A model generated the notes under the pieces. That model made no database searches. It had not been told where the DNA came from and was given only the letters and a program-made list of their open reading frames with translations. Shown piece by piece: positions 1-7,478 of a stretch of DNA of 57,353 nt (positions are counted from its first letter, which is position 1; each line of letters begins with the position of its first letter). This stretch comes from Lachnospiraceae bacterium (lineage in GTDB: Bacteria > Bacillota > Clostridia > Lachnospirales > Lachnospiraceae), in contig JAQXVT010000070.1 in assembly GCA_029225065.1 (NCBI GenBank), positions 1-57,353 of the forward strand, read 5' to 3'. The position numbers and the translations under genes were made by a program.

Positions 1-187
1 TGTCATACCAATGGCACGGCCGGGTAGCCAAGTCGGGCAGGGATAAACGCTGAAGGCATCTAAGCGTGAAGCCCCCCTCAAGATGAGATATCCCAAGACC
101 CCTTGAAGAACACGAGGTAGATAGGACAGAGGTGGAAGTGCGGTAACGCATGGAGCTGACTGTTACTAATCGGTCGCAAGCTTATCC
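1..187 (+). rRNA. 23S ribosomal RNA, 3' end (partial)
   Basis: The first ~187 bases match the conserved 3' end of bacterial 23S rRNA: the GGCACGGCCGGGTAGCC region, the GATAAACGCTGAAGGCATCT helix, the CTAAGCGTGAAGCC segment and the terminal GACTGTTACTAATCGGTCG. The gene begins before the window. The exact mature 3' end is uncertain by a few bases. No 5S rRNA sequence follows; the next recognisable signal is an intrinsic terminator about 115 bases downstream, so this operon appears to end with 23S. Confidence 0.95.
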
Positions 188-301
188 AAACGCGGAGGAA
201 ACGGAGTTTTCAAGATATCCGGTTTCGAAGCAGGGTTAGGGTTAAATAAATCGGAGAACAAAAGATATAAACTGTATGTGGTTTTGAAGGTACATAGGAG
301 A

Positions 302-329
302 GACACCGAAGTGATTCGGTGTCTTTTTT
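302..329 (+). terminator. Intrinsic terminator of the rRNA operon
   Basis: A 9-bp perfect stem, GACACCGAA / TTCGGTGTC, with a GTGA tetraloop is followed directly by six T residues. It lies about 115 bases after the 23S 3' end with no gene between, so it most likely ends the rRNA transcript. Confidence 0.9.
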
Positions 330-338
330 GTGTTAAGA

Positions 339-777
339 AATAAGGCAGAGCCACTAAAATGATCCGGCCGTAGAGCACGCTGTTTTCGAGCATGTCCCCC
401 TGCGCACCGGGCAGGATTGCAATCGGTCTTAAAAACAGAATGCCAAGCACGGCGATGATAACATCGGAGACGACAGTAGCGGCAATCAGCAGGGAAAAGA
501 TCTGCTGTGCCTTTTCATCCTCGCCCTCGCCCATGATTTTTGCGATCAGTGCGCTGCCGCCGGTGCCGAACATAAAGCCCATGGCGCCGAAAACCATCAG
601 AAACGGCATGATAAAGTTGACCGCGGCAAACGATGTTTTGCCGACGAAATTAGAGACAAAAAAGCCGTCAACCACACCGTAGATTGAGGTAAAGATCATC
701 ATGAGAATGGACGGCGTTGTAAAGCAGATCAGACGACACTAACCGAAATGATCCGATAGCTGAATTTTATGATTCAT
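339..777 (-). pseudogene. MATE family efflux transporter, N-terminal remnant
   Basis: Reading left from the ATG at 777, the sequence encodes a typical MATE N-terminus: SDHFG near residue 8, then IFTSIYGVVDGFFVSNFVG and the GTGGSALIAKIMGEG segment, with about three hydrophobic helices. Two defects mark it as dead. There is an in-frame TAG at codon 13 (741-739), between the start and the conserved body. Homology also stops near ALPYFL at about residue 145 of an expected ~450, where the sequence becomes the rRNA terminator region. The missing two thirds suggests a deletion or rearrangement with its breakpoint close to position 335, next to the rRNA operon. A reading frame restarting at 702 exists, but its C-terminal ~45 residues are antisense to the rRNA terminator and 23S tail and are not MATE-like. 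Confidence 0.85.
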
Positions 778-827
778 AATGCCTCCAGAGTATTATGCTT
801 GCATGATGCAGGAAGTTTGCTGGAATA

Positions 828-864
828 AAAAAGCGAGTCGGAAGAAAAATCCGGCTCGCTTTTT
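828..864 (-). terminator. Intrinsic terminator after azlD
   Basis: The hairpin AGCGAGTCGGA / TCCGGCTCGCT with flanking A and T runs sits 20-55 bases beyond the azlD stop. On the minus strand the stem is followed by a run of T. The A/T symmetry could also let it act on plus-strand transcripts. Confidence 0.85.
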
Positions 865-882
865 CTACGAATTTTTTATTTC

Positions 883-1191
883 TCAGCATAAAAACAGCTC
901 CAGCATAAACACCACGATGCACGCTGCCGACGACACAAAAAACAGACTTTTTCCCATCCACGCAGCGGCGATGGCTACGACGAGCGCTGCCCATGCGGAG
1001 ATCGGACTTCCGGTCGCATCGAGGATGGCCGGGAAGGTCATGACCGCCAGTGTCACATAAGGAATGTAATAGAGGAACGAGCGGAGCGTTACGTTTTTGA
1101 TTTCCTTCCGGATCAGGGTCAGCGGAAGAACGCGGATCAGCGTGGTGACGCCTACCATGATTGCAATATAAATAAAGATATTATTCTGCAT
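883..1191 (-). CDS. azlD: AzlD family branched-chain amino acid transport subunit
   Basis: This is the small membrane partner of AzlC. The pair forms an exporter of branched-chain amino acids and analogues. The ~102-residue protein is almost entirely hydrophobic, with about four helices and the family's TLIRVLPL and LRSFLYYIPYVTLAVMTFPA segments. The start at 1191 (MQNNIF) has GGAGG 8-9 bases upstream and lies inside the end of azlC, so the two genes overlap by 11 bp and are probably translationally coupled. A longer reading frame upstream of this start lacks a ribosome binding site. A hairpin terminator follows. Confidence 0.9.
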   Translation of the reverse strand: MQNNIFIYIAIMVGVTTLIRVLPLTLIRKEIKNVTLRSFLYYIPYVTLAVMTFPAILDATGSPISAWAALVVAIAAAWMGKSLFFVSSAACIVVFMLELFLC

Positions 1192-1903
1192 CTTCGTTTT
1201 CCTCCTTGATCGGGAATAATACAGCTGCAAGTCCGGAAAGGATCACTGTCAGGATGATGACACGCATACCGGATGAGATGCCGGAGAGCAGCGGCAGATA
1301 AGAAAACAGGCTGCTGGCCAGCATTGAGACAATCACGAGCCCTGCAATCACACGGTTTTTTCGTGCAGGCGGAATGATCGCGGCAAGGAACATTCCATAC
1401 AGTGCGACGCTGAGTGCGCGCGTGATCCGCGGCGGCAGTGCGGTGCCGAGAATGACGCCGAGACAGGTACCAAGCGCCCATCCGGGAACGGCGATGCTGG
1501 CGGCTCCATACGTATAGAACGGATTCAGCTTTCCCTCACGGGAAGACGAAACTCCAAAAATCTCATCGGTGATAAAAAAGCCGGTCCAGAAGCGGTGGAA
1601 CATTGGTGTGTCAGTCGGTAGCTTCTGGGAAAGGGCGCAGGACATCAGCAGATAGCGCAGATTGATGATGGCCTGAGAAAATACCATTTCAAGGTAAGGT
1701 GCACCGGCACTGATGATGCCGAGCGCGGCAAATTCTCCGGCAGAGGTAAAGTTCGTGAGACTCATAATCGTAGCCGGGAATGCGTGGATGCCGAAATTCC
1801 GGGCGGCGATGCCAAGCGTGAAAGCAACCGCGAGATAGCCAAGCGCAATCGGAACGCCGTCACGCAGTCCCTCACAGTAATTCATTTTATCTGTTTGGTT
1901 CAT
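1181..1903 (-). CDS. azlC: AzlC family branched-chain amino acid ABC-independent permease
   Basis: The large subunit of the AzlCD exporter, about 240 residues with roughly six to seven membrane helices. Family features include EGLRDGVPIALGYLAVAFTLG near the N-terminus, SLTNFTSAGEFA and the YGAASIAVPGWALGT segment. The start at 1903 (MNQTDKM) is preceded by AGGGAG at a normal distance; in-frame codons further upstream have no such site. It overlaps azlD by 11 bp. The leader from the predicted promoter (2075-2103) is about 165 nt. I saw no T-box or other recognisable amino acid riboswitch in it. Confidence 0.9.
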   Translation of the reverse strand: MNQTDKMNYCEGLRDGVPIALGYLAVAFTLGIAARNFGIHAFPATIMSLTNFTSAGEFAALGIISAGAPYLEMVFSQAIINLRYLLMSCALSQKLPTDTPMFHRFWTGFFITDEIFGVSSSREGKLNPFYTYGAASIAVPGWALGTCLGVILGTALPPRITRALSVALYGMFLAAIIPPARKNRVIAGLVIVSMLASSLFSYLPLLSGISSGMRVIILTVILSGLAAVLFPIKEENEDAE

Positions 1904-2050
1904 AGTGAAAACTCCCTGTAAAAATAGGATCTGTGAGTACAAGAAGATGCCTGTAAAATGACCGGAAAAGATCAGAGGGCAGGAGAATTATCCGAAAAAA
2001 AGAATCGATAAAACATTCCAGCGCCAGATGGAAAATGGTCAAAAAAACAG

Positions 2051-2103
2051 GGTAGTTCTATACCCGTAGCTTTCATTATAGGAGCCTTATGTGTGAAATG
2101 CAA
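2051..2103 (-). promoter_or_regulatory. Predicted azlCD promoter with a downstream palindrome
   Basis: On the minus strand there is TTGCAT (2103-2098), a 17-bp spacer and TATAAT (2080-2075). Just downstream, at the expected start of transcription, lies GGGTAgttctaTACCC (2051-2066), a 5-bp-arm palindrome that could be a repressor site. The rest of the gap to 2224 holds one copy of a GGTTCTGAACAGTAA motif (about 2150-2165) that recurs elsewhere in the window. Confidence 0.6.
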
Positions 2104-2224
2104 GTGTTATTCGACGAAATGCGCAGCATTTTGTGGGTTGGTTCTGAACAGTAATATGGAATTTTGACTGGTTCTAAAATGTAACAAATGAAAAAAATAG
2201 TCAGAAGGATAAGTGGAAAATTTA

Positions 2225-2253
2225 TTGACATTTTCTTAACAGCGTTGTAGTTT
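2225..2253 (+). promoter_or_regulatory. Predicted promoter of the secreted repeat protein
   Basis: A consensus TTGACA (2225-2230), a 17-bp spacer and TAGTTT (2248-2253) lie about 50 bases before the start codon. Between the promoter and the start, TTAGTTGGAGCTAA (2263-2276) is a short palindrome. Confidence 0.6.
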
Positions 2254-2301
2254 ATTAAATGATTAGTTGGAGCTAATCAAAGTAAGGGTGGACAAATAAA
2301 A

Positions 2302-5289
2302 ATGCGTAATCGGGATTGCGTAAAGAAGTGTCTGGCATTGATGCTATCTGTTAGTATGGCAATACAGCCAGGATGCATTGCGCTGGCAGAAGAACCAGAG
2401 CAGACAGAGGTACAAAGCATAGAGACAGAGCAGACAGCAACAGAGGCAGTGCAGACAGAAGCACCAACAACAGAAGCGCCAGAGACAGAGGCACCAGCAA
2501 CGGAAGCACCAGAGACAGAGGCACCTGCAACAGAAGCGCCAGAGACAGAAGCAACGGCTGTACAGGCGGAAACACAGTATACATTTAAATATCAGATCTA
2601 TACCTGGAATGAAGCACAGAAGCGGCACACAAAACTTGGTACAAAGACGATGACTTCAGATGGTGCAATGGCAACAATTCCTATGCCGGATGCGTCCAGT
2701 ACACCAGACGTGACAGTCAATGGAAAGAAATATGTATTTAAGGGCTGGAGAGTCGGCCGTATCGGAGAGAACAATGAGATTCAGACGGAGCTTCAGTTTG
2801 CTGCTGGGACAGCGGTGACGGCAGATGTCAGCGAGCTTGGAAACAAGTATCTGATGATTTATGCGGTATATGCGGAGCAGGCATCTTCTTATACCTACAC
2901 CCTGAATTATGATGGAAATGCAGAGGATGTAACCGGAGTGCCGGATGCACAGACTGAGACAAATAAAAACGGCAGCGCAGTGTTTGAAGTGTCAGCAGCA
3001 AAGCCGACTCGCATTGGTTACATTTTCCAGGGCTGGGCAGAGAGTGCAGACGCAACGGAAGTAAAATATGCGGCAGGTGATGAAATCCGTATCGCAGTAA
3101 GCGAGGAGAATCAGACAAAGACCTTATATGCAGTATGGAAATCTGCAATGGTAGGCCCGCAGGAGGACACCGAGATCAATGTATATGTAGAGTACATGGA
3201 TTCCAGTCTGGAGAAGGGCTACCGTGTAGACAATGCAAGCAAAAAGACAGTAAAAGTAACGTGCCAGAACAAGACTGAGCACAGCAAGTACACAAGCCAT
3301 CAGGTAAAATATAACGATGTCGTAAAGGCAGCGGATGTGTCAAGCTTTACAGTAGAAGAAGGCTGGGAGATCGTAGGAATCTCAAGAGCAGGGGGAGCAA
3401 ATCAGGCAGTATTTGCACTGGACAACACCTTTATGCAGGGAGGCGTACAGCCGGCATACAATGATTTCTATCTGGTAGCAAAGAAGAAGCCTTCCATTAC
3501 TTTAAATAAGAAAACACTTACCCTTGAATTCGGCAGTCAGGAGACACTGAGCGCAGAACTGGTTAAGGTAGAAGAGACAGCATGGACCTCCTCAGATGAA
3601 ACTGTTGTGACCGTAGCAGCAGACGGAACGATCACCGCAGTCGGACTTGGCACCGCAGTTGTAATATGCGCAGACAAGGCAGACGAAAACGTAAAGGCAA
3701 CGTGTGAGGTAACTGTAGTAGACAGTACAGTATTGAAGGCAGCGGTAAAAGCAATTTCCGGTACAAGTGCAAACGTAACATGGAATAAAGTGCCGAGCGC
3801 ATCTGGTTATCAAATTTACCGGATGGAAGTTGGAAACGGAGATTATAAACTGGTAAAAACAGTTTCTGCTGCAGCAACATGGCGGAATGATGGCCTGACT
3901 GCAGGAAAGACATACCGTTATTATGTGCAGGCATATCGAATGTCAGAAGGAAAGAAAGTTGCCATCAAAAAATCACCGGCTGCAAGCTGTGTAATGCCAA
4001 AGATTGCAGTATCACCTTCGAAACTGACACTGGAATACGGCAAGAATACAACTTTGAAAGCTGTAAAAACCGGTGTGACCGCAGTGAATTGGACTTCTTC
4101 TGATACGAAGATTGTGAAGGTATCATCGAATGGAACAATTACCGCAGTCGGACTTGGAACGGCAGTTGTAACGTGTGTAGATAAGACGAACAAGAACGTA
4201 AAAGCAACCTGCACAGTAACCGCCGTGGACAGCACCGTATTAAAGGTAACAGTAAATGCAATTTCCGGTACAAGTGCAAAAGTAACCTGGAATAAGGTAC
4301 CAAGTGCAGACGGCTATCAGATTTATCGGATGGAGACCGGAAACGGAGTTTATAAACTGGTCAGAACAATTGCTGCTGCAACAACATGGTGGAATGATGG
4401 TCTGACTGCAGGAAAGACATACCGCTATTATGTGCAGGCATACCGAATGTCAGAAGGAAAGAAAGTCGCTATCAAAAAATCACCGGCTGCAAGCTGTGTA
4501 ATGCCAAAGATTGTGGTATCACCTTCGAAACTGACACTGGAATATGGCAAGAGTACAACTTTGAAAGCTGCTAAAACCGGTGTGACCGCAGTGAAGTGGA
4601 TTTCCTCTGACGCTAAGATTGCAAAAGTATCGTCAAATGGAACAATTACCGCAGTAGGACTTGGAACTGCTACAATCACCTGCGTAAGCCAGAAAAACCA
4701 GACGGTGAAGGCATCCTGCGCAGTGACGGTAAAAGACAGTACAGTACTCCGCCTTCAGGCATCAGCAGGAAAAACAAGTAATAAGCTGTCCTGGAACAAG
4801 GTACCGAGTGCATCCGGCTATATGGTATACGGAGCACTGTGCGGAAACAGCTTCAAACTGTTGAAAACAGTGTCTGCGGCAAGTACAAGCTGGACACAGA
4901 ATGGCCTTGCTTCCGGCAAAGGATATCGTTATCGCGTAAAAGCATACCGGATTGTGAATGGACAAAAAGTAGTTCAGAAAACATCGAATGAAGTCCATAG
5001 TGCAACGCTTGGCGGTAAATATACGAACGTAAAGAGCATAAGTGTGAATGAAAAAAATGTAACATTAAAAGCAGGTGCTTCAAAGAAAATCATTGTAAAA
5101 GCTGTACTGAACAATGCAAAAGGAACACTGCTTAAGCATACGGCAGAGCTGGTATACAGCACAAGCAACAGCAAAGTGGCAACCGTTTCCAAAGCTGGTG
5201 TAATAACCGCCGTCGGAAAAGGAAGCTGTACCATTTATGTGCGTGCAGAAAATGGTGTATTTACAACTGTGACAGTAACCGTAAAATAA
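2302..5289 (+). CDS. Secreted multi-domain protein: InlB-type, BIG_2 and Fn3 repeats
   Basis: A 995-residue extracellular protein. Residues 1-30 form a signal peptide cleaved around ALAEE. A Thr/Glu/Ala/Pro linker follows (about 35-85) containing three copies of a ten-residue ETEAPATEAP-type unit. Two Listeria-Bacteroides (InlB B) repeats end in KGWRVGR and QGWAES signatures (about 93-280). After a linker, BIG_2 Ig-like domains (W-x-SSD..V..V...GTITAVGLGTA) alternate with fibronectin type III domains (V-x-WNKVPSASGYQIYR..., RYYVQAYR), and a final BIG_2 domain ends the protein. The BIG_2-Fn3 module repeats with a period of 507 bp (169 residues). There is no LPXTG motif or membrane anchor, so it is either released or held non-covalently. 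This composition fits adhesion or surface binding, but the ligand is not visible. Confidence 0.9.
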   Translation: MRNRDCVKKCLALMLSVSMAIQPGCIALAEEPEQTEVQSIETEQTATEAVQTEAPTTEAPETEAPATEAPETEAPATEAPETEATAVQAETQYTFKYQIYTWNEAQKRHTKLGTKTMTSDGAMATIPMPDASSTPDVTVNGKKYVFKGWRVGRIGENNEIQTELQFAAGTAVTADVSELGNKYLMIYAVYAEQASSYTYTLNYDGNAEDVTGVPDAQTETNKNGSAVFEVSAAKPTRIGYIFQGWAESADATEVKYAAGDEIRIAVSEENQTKTLYAVWKSAMVGPQEDTEINVYVEYMDSSLEKGYRVDNASKKTVKVTCQNKTEHSKYTSHQVKYNDVVKAADVSSFTVEEGWEIVGISRAGGANQAVFALDNTFMQGGVQPAYNDFYLVAKKKPSITLNKKTLTLEFGSQETLSAELVKVEETAWTSSDETVVTVAADGTITAVGLGTAVVICADKADENVKATCEVTVVDSTVLKAAVKAISGTSANVTWNKVPSASGYQIYRMEVGNGDYKLVKTVSAAATWRNDGLTAGKTYRYYVQAYRMSEGKKVAIKKSPAASCVMPKIAVSPSKLTLEYGKNTTLKAVKTGVTAVNWTSSDTKIVKVSSNGTITAVGLGTAVVTCVDKTNKNVKATCTVTAVDSTVLKVTVNAISGTSAKVTWNKVPSADGYQIYRMETGNGVYKLVRTIAAATTWWNDGLTAGKTYRYYVQAYRMSEGKKVAIKKSPAASCVMPKIVVSPSKLTLEYGKSTTLKAAKTGVTAVKWISSDAKIAKVSSNGTITAVGLGTATITCVSQKNQTVKASCAVTVKDSTVLRLQASAGKTSNKLSWNKVPSASGYMVYGALCGNSFKLLKTVSAASTSWTQNGLASGKGYRYRVKAYRIVNGQKVVQKTSNEVHSATLGGKYTNVKSISVNEKNVTLKAGASKKIIVKAVLNNAKGTLLKHTAELVYSTSNSKVATVSKAGVITAVGKGSCTIYVRAENGVFTTVTVTVK
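3721..5241 (+). repeat. Near-identical 507-bp coding repeats (Fn3 + BIG_2)
   Basis: The units begin with GACAGTACAGTATT or similar at 3721, 4228 and 4735, exactly 507 bp apart. The first two units are nearly identical over most of their length, for example in the segment reading GGAAAGACATACCG. The third has diverged. This can promote slipped recombination and copy-number variation, and it complicates assembly. Confidence 0.9.
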
Positions 5290-5297
5290 AAGTATTA

Positions 5298-5346
5298 ACT
5301 GAGTCAGGCAAGTAACCTGATGGATTGCGAATATCCGATTTGATAT
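5298..5346 (+). repeat. Dispersed intergenic repeat, copy R1
   Basis: It reads AACTGAGTCAGGCAAG, then a GGATTGCGAATATCC core with a short self-complementary stem. The same order (GAGTCAGG.AAG, then GCGGATTGCGAATATCCGC) recurs in at least seven other gaps of this window, always on the plus strand. Confidence 0.75.
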
Positions 5347-5351
5347 TAAAA

Positions 5352-5399
5352 ATCCCCCGAAAATTCTTCCAATTAGAATAGGTTTCGGGGGATTTTTTT
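5352..5399 (+). terminator. Intrinsic terminator after the repeat-protein gene
   Basis: An 11-bp stem, ATCCCCCGAAA / TTTCGGGGGAT, encloses a 20-base loop and is followed by seven T residues. It is about 65 bases past the stop codon, after repeat R1. Confidence 0.9.
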
Positions 5400-5446
5400 G
5401 CGCAGATTCGGAAATACTACCAGAAAAAGAGAATGGAGCATGAAAA

Positions 5447-5677
5447 ATGGAAAAAGAATCATTAAAGCGCTACATCATTTTTCTGGCAGCATTGATCCTC
5501 TGTGCAGGCGCAGCTTGGTATTTTTCGAAGAATACGGAAGATCCGCAGGACAATGCAGTGCTGGCAGGAAGCAAGAATCTGATTATTGATCTGGGGACAG
5601 CCGGGAAAGGCTGGCAGGAGGAGCAGCAAAGAGATATCACAGAAAAGTATACAGCAGAAACAGGGAAGGAAAAATGA
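5447..5677 (+). CDS. Small single-span membrane protein upstream of spoVAA
   Basis: A 76-residue protein I do not recognise as a named family. It has a charged N-terminus, one hydrophobic segment (YIIFLAALILCAGAAWYF, about residues 9-26) that may be a membrane span or uncleaved signal, then a hydrophilic tail with a NLIIDLGTAGKG stretch. It is followed by spoVAA with an ATGA overlap (5674-5677), which supports real translation and a sporulation role by context only. The ATG at 5447 has weak purine-rich upstream sequence. Confidence 0.6.
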   Translation: MEKESLKRYIIFLAALILCAGAAWYFSKNTEDPQDNAVLAGSKNLIIDLGTAGKGWQEEQQRDITEKYTAETGKEK

Positions 5678-6297
5678 AGATGGCGGAAACACTGTATTTA
5701 AAGATAGATAAAAATGTACAGGTGAAGGACAAGCAGGTTCATTTGAAGGATATCGCAGTGCTGAGCTGCGCATCAAAGCCGATCGAGAATAAAGTAAAAA
5801 CGCTGCGCCTGCCGACCGAAATTATAAAAGGACCGGGACGGTATGTATTCAATATTATCGATGTGATTGAGGCAATCGAAAAAGAGTTTCCTTCTCTGGA
5901 AATCAATAATCTCGGAGAGGCAGACTTCATCATTACTGTGGAAAAGCCAGAGAAGCTGCCGGAAATCCTGAGCTGGGGAAAAACGGCGATTGTTTGCATT
6001 CTTTCTTTTTTTGGTGCGGCGTTTTCGATTATGGCATTCAATAACGATATCGGCGTGACGACGTTGTTCTCACAGCTTTACGAGACGTTTACCGGGAAAA
6101 AATCAAATGGATTTACGATACTCGAACTGTCCTATTCGATCGGTGTAGGGCTTGGAATTCTGATTTTCTTCCACCATTTTGCAAAGAAAAAAGGCGGCAC
6201 GGACCCGACTCCGCTTGAAGTCGAGATGCGCACGTATGAGGATGAAATCGATACAACGATCATTGAGTCGGGGAATAGAAAAGAACAACAGTGTTGA
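5674..6297 (+). CDS. spoVAA: Stage V sporulation protein AA
   Basis: SpoVAA belongs to the SpoVA machinery that moves dipicolinic acid into the forespore and out during germination; SpoVAA and SpoVAB are membrane components. This 207-residue protein has an N-terminal soluble region (about 1-95, with LYLKIDKNVQV and LKDIAVLSC) and two hydrophobic helices near residues 105-125 and 150-170, then a charged tail, as in the family. A GGAAGG site precedes the ATG at 5674, which overlaps the upstream stop; a second ATG at 5680 is possible. Only AA and AB are found here; spoVAC-F are not in the window. Confidence 0.85.
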   Translation: MKMAETLYLKIDKNVQVKDKQVHLKDIAVLSCASKPIENKVKTLRLPTEIIKGPGRYVFNIIDVIEAIEKEFPSLEINNLGEADFIITVEKPEKLPEILSWGKTAIVCILSFFGAAFSIMAFNNDIGVTTLFSQLYETFTGKKSNGFTILELSYSIGVGLGILIFFHHFAKKKGGTDPTPLEVEMRTYEDEIDTTIIESGNRKEQQC

Positions 6298-6565
6298 AGC
6301 GCAGGAAAATAAAGAGAAAAAAGTAAAGATGGAAGCGCGGAGAAGCGTAAGGATAAGAGGAAAAAGAAAGAGCGGAGAGGTACGCGGATAACAGAAAAAG
6401 GAAGCGTTGAAAGATAAAAGAAGAGAGCGAAACAGAAGAAAGAAAAAATAAATGAGTTGCAAGATGGAAAGAAGAAGAAAGAGCAAGGAAAAGTAAGGAA
6501 AAGTAAGGATAATAAAAAGAAATAACAGAAAAATAGTTTGGAAAAGAGAGAGAAACGGAGAAAAA
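6298..6565 (+). other. Purine-rich gap between spoVAA and spoVAB
   Basis: About 268 bases consisting mostly of A and G on the plus strand, with many AGAAAGA and GGAAAA strings and few pyrimidines. I see no hairpin, gene or conserved motif apart from the ribosome binding region of spoVAB. Long open frames on the opposite strand here are poly-Phe/Leu/Ser products of the composition and not genes. Confidence 0.7.
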
Positions 6566-6985
6566 ATGGGTGACACATTAGCAGCAGTAACGGGATTTTC
6601 GTCAGGCTTTATTGTGGCGGGCGGCGTGGTAGCTCTGATGGTGGGCCTTGGCATCATCACGCGCTTTATCGGTATTTTGCGTACAGCCGCACATATCCGT
6701 GCGAGTGAGAACGCAATTCTGCTTGGCACGGTTGTCGGCACAATCCTGACCGTCTATAAGGTAAGCTTTCCGATTGGCAGCTGGGTGCTGGTGATCGCCG
6801 GGCTGTTTATGGGAGTATTTGTGGGCGGCTGGATTATGGCGCTGGCGGAGATTGTAAATGTGTTTCCGGTGTACTGCAGAAGACTTGGAATCACGAAAGG
6901 GACAAGCTGGATCGTGATCTTTCTGGCAATCGGGAAGGTACTTGGAAGTTTGTTTCATTTCTATATGAGATGGGGGAAGGGATGA
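6566..6985 (+). CDS. spoVAB: Stage V sporulation protein AB
   Basis: A 139-residue integral membrane protein with four to five hydrophobic helices. It matches SpoVAB features: ATVTGFSSG-like N-terminus, GLGIITRFIGILRTA near residue 30, then GGWIMALAEIVNVFPVYCRRL near residue 95. It is expected to act with SpoVAA in the forespore inner membrane. The usual arrangement has the two genes adjacent and close; here a 268-base purine-rich spacer separates them. A GGAG site lies upstream of the start. Confidence 0.85.
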   Translation: MGDTLAAVTGFSSGFIVAGGVVALMVGLGIITRFIGILRTAAHIRASENAILLGTVVGTILTVYKVSFPIGSWVLVIAGLFMGVFVGGWIMALAEIVNVFPVYCRRLGITKGTSWIVIFLAIGKVLGSLFHFYMRWGKG

Positions 6986-7478
6986 TGTTTATGTCAGTTG
7001 GAGTTGAAAACTCCTGCTGCCAGGTCGCGAAGCGGATTGCGAAGAGCCATTTTACAATGGAGAGTATAGAACAAAGAGCAGCAAGAAGTTAGAAAAGGAA
7101 GAACAATGAAAAATAATATAAATGAGATAGGGATTGAAGGTGAAAAATAAAGAAGTAGAGAAAAACGAGAGGAATAACAAATAAAATTAGGAAAATCTAT
7201 AAGGATACAGTGATAAAGCCTCAAAAGAATAGGAAGAAAGATATAGCTGAAAAAACAGGGAGTTCCTAATTAGAAGATGGTGTGATAAAATGAAATGGTT
7301 GGAAAACGAGCAATTGTATTTGCGTAGTTGAGAACTGAAAATGTGCAAATAAGAATGGAAAAAGATAAGCGAGAGAACGGTATAAAATTCGAAAATGCAA
7401 AGATACAGAAAAGAAGCGTTCAAAATAACAGAGAAAAAGCAGAAAGACAAAATATAAAAAAGAAAAGGAAGTCACACC
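6986..7478 (+). other. Purine-rich gap containing repeat copy R2
   Basis: The 490-base gap begins with GTTGGAGTTGAAAACTCC, a small hairpin, followed by repeat copy R2 (about 7020-7062) with GCGAAGCGGATTGCGAA. From 7063 on it is dominated by A and G, like the gap before spoVAB. The last 10 bases hold the ribosome binding site of the ATPase gene. No convincing coding sequence was seen on either strand. Confidence 0.65.

Noticed and set aside
187-301. Possible 5S rRNA after 23S
   Set aside because: The stretch lacks the conserved 5S helices and the CGAAC loop; only ~115 bases separate 23S from the terminator.
1904-2074. Possible T-box or amino acid riboswitch in the azlCD leader
   Set aside because: No T-box sequence (AGGGTGGNACCGCG) or specifier-type stem is present.
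2461-2553. Short tandem repeats suggestive of a CRISPR array
   Set aside because: The 30-bp units are codons of a Thr/Glu/Ala/Pro linker within an open reading frame, without spacers.
6103-6741. Minus-strand frames rich in Phe, Leu and Ser
   Set aside because: They arise from the complement of a purine-rich tract and overlap spoVAA and spoVAB.
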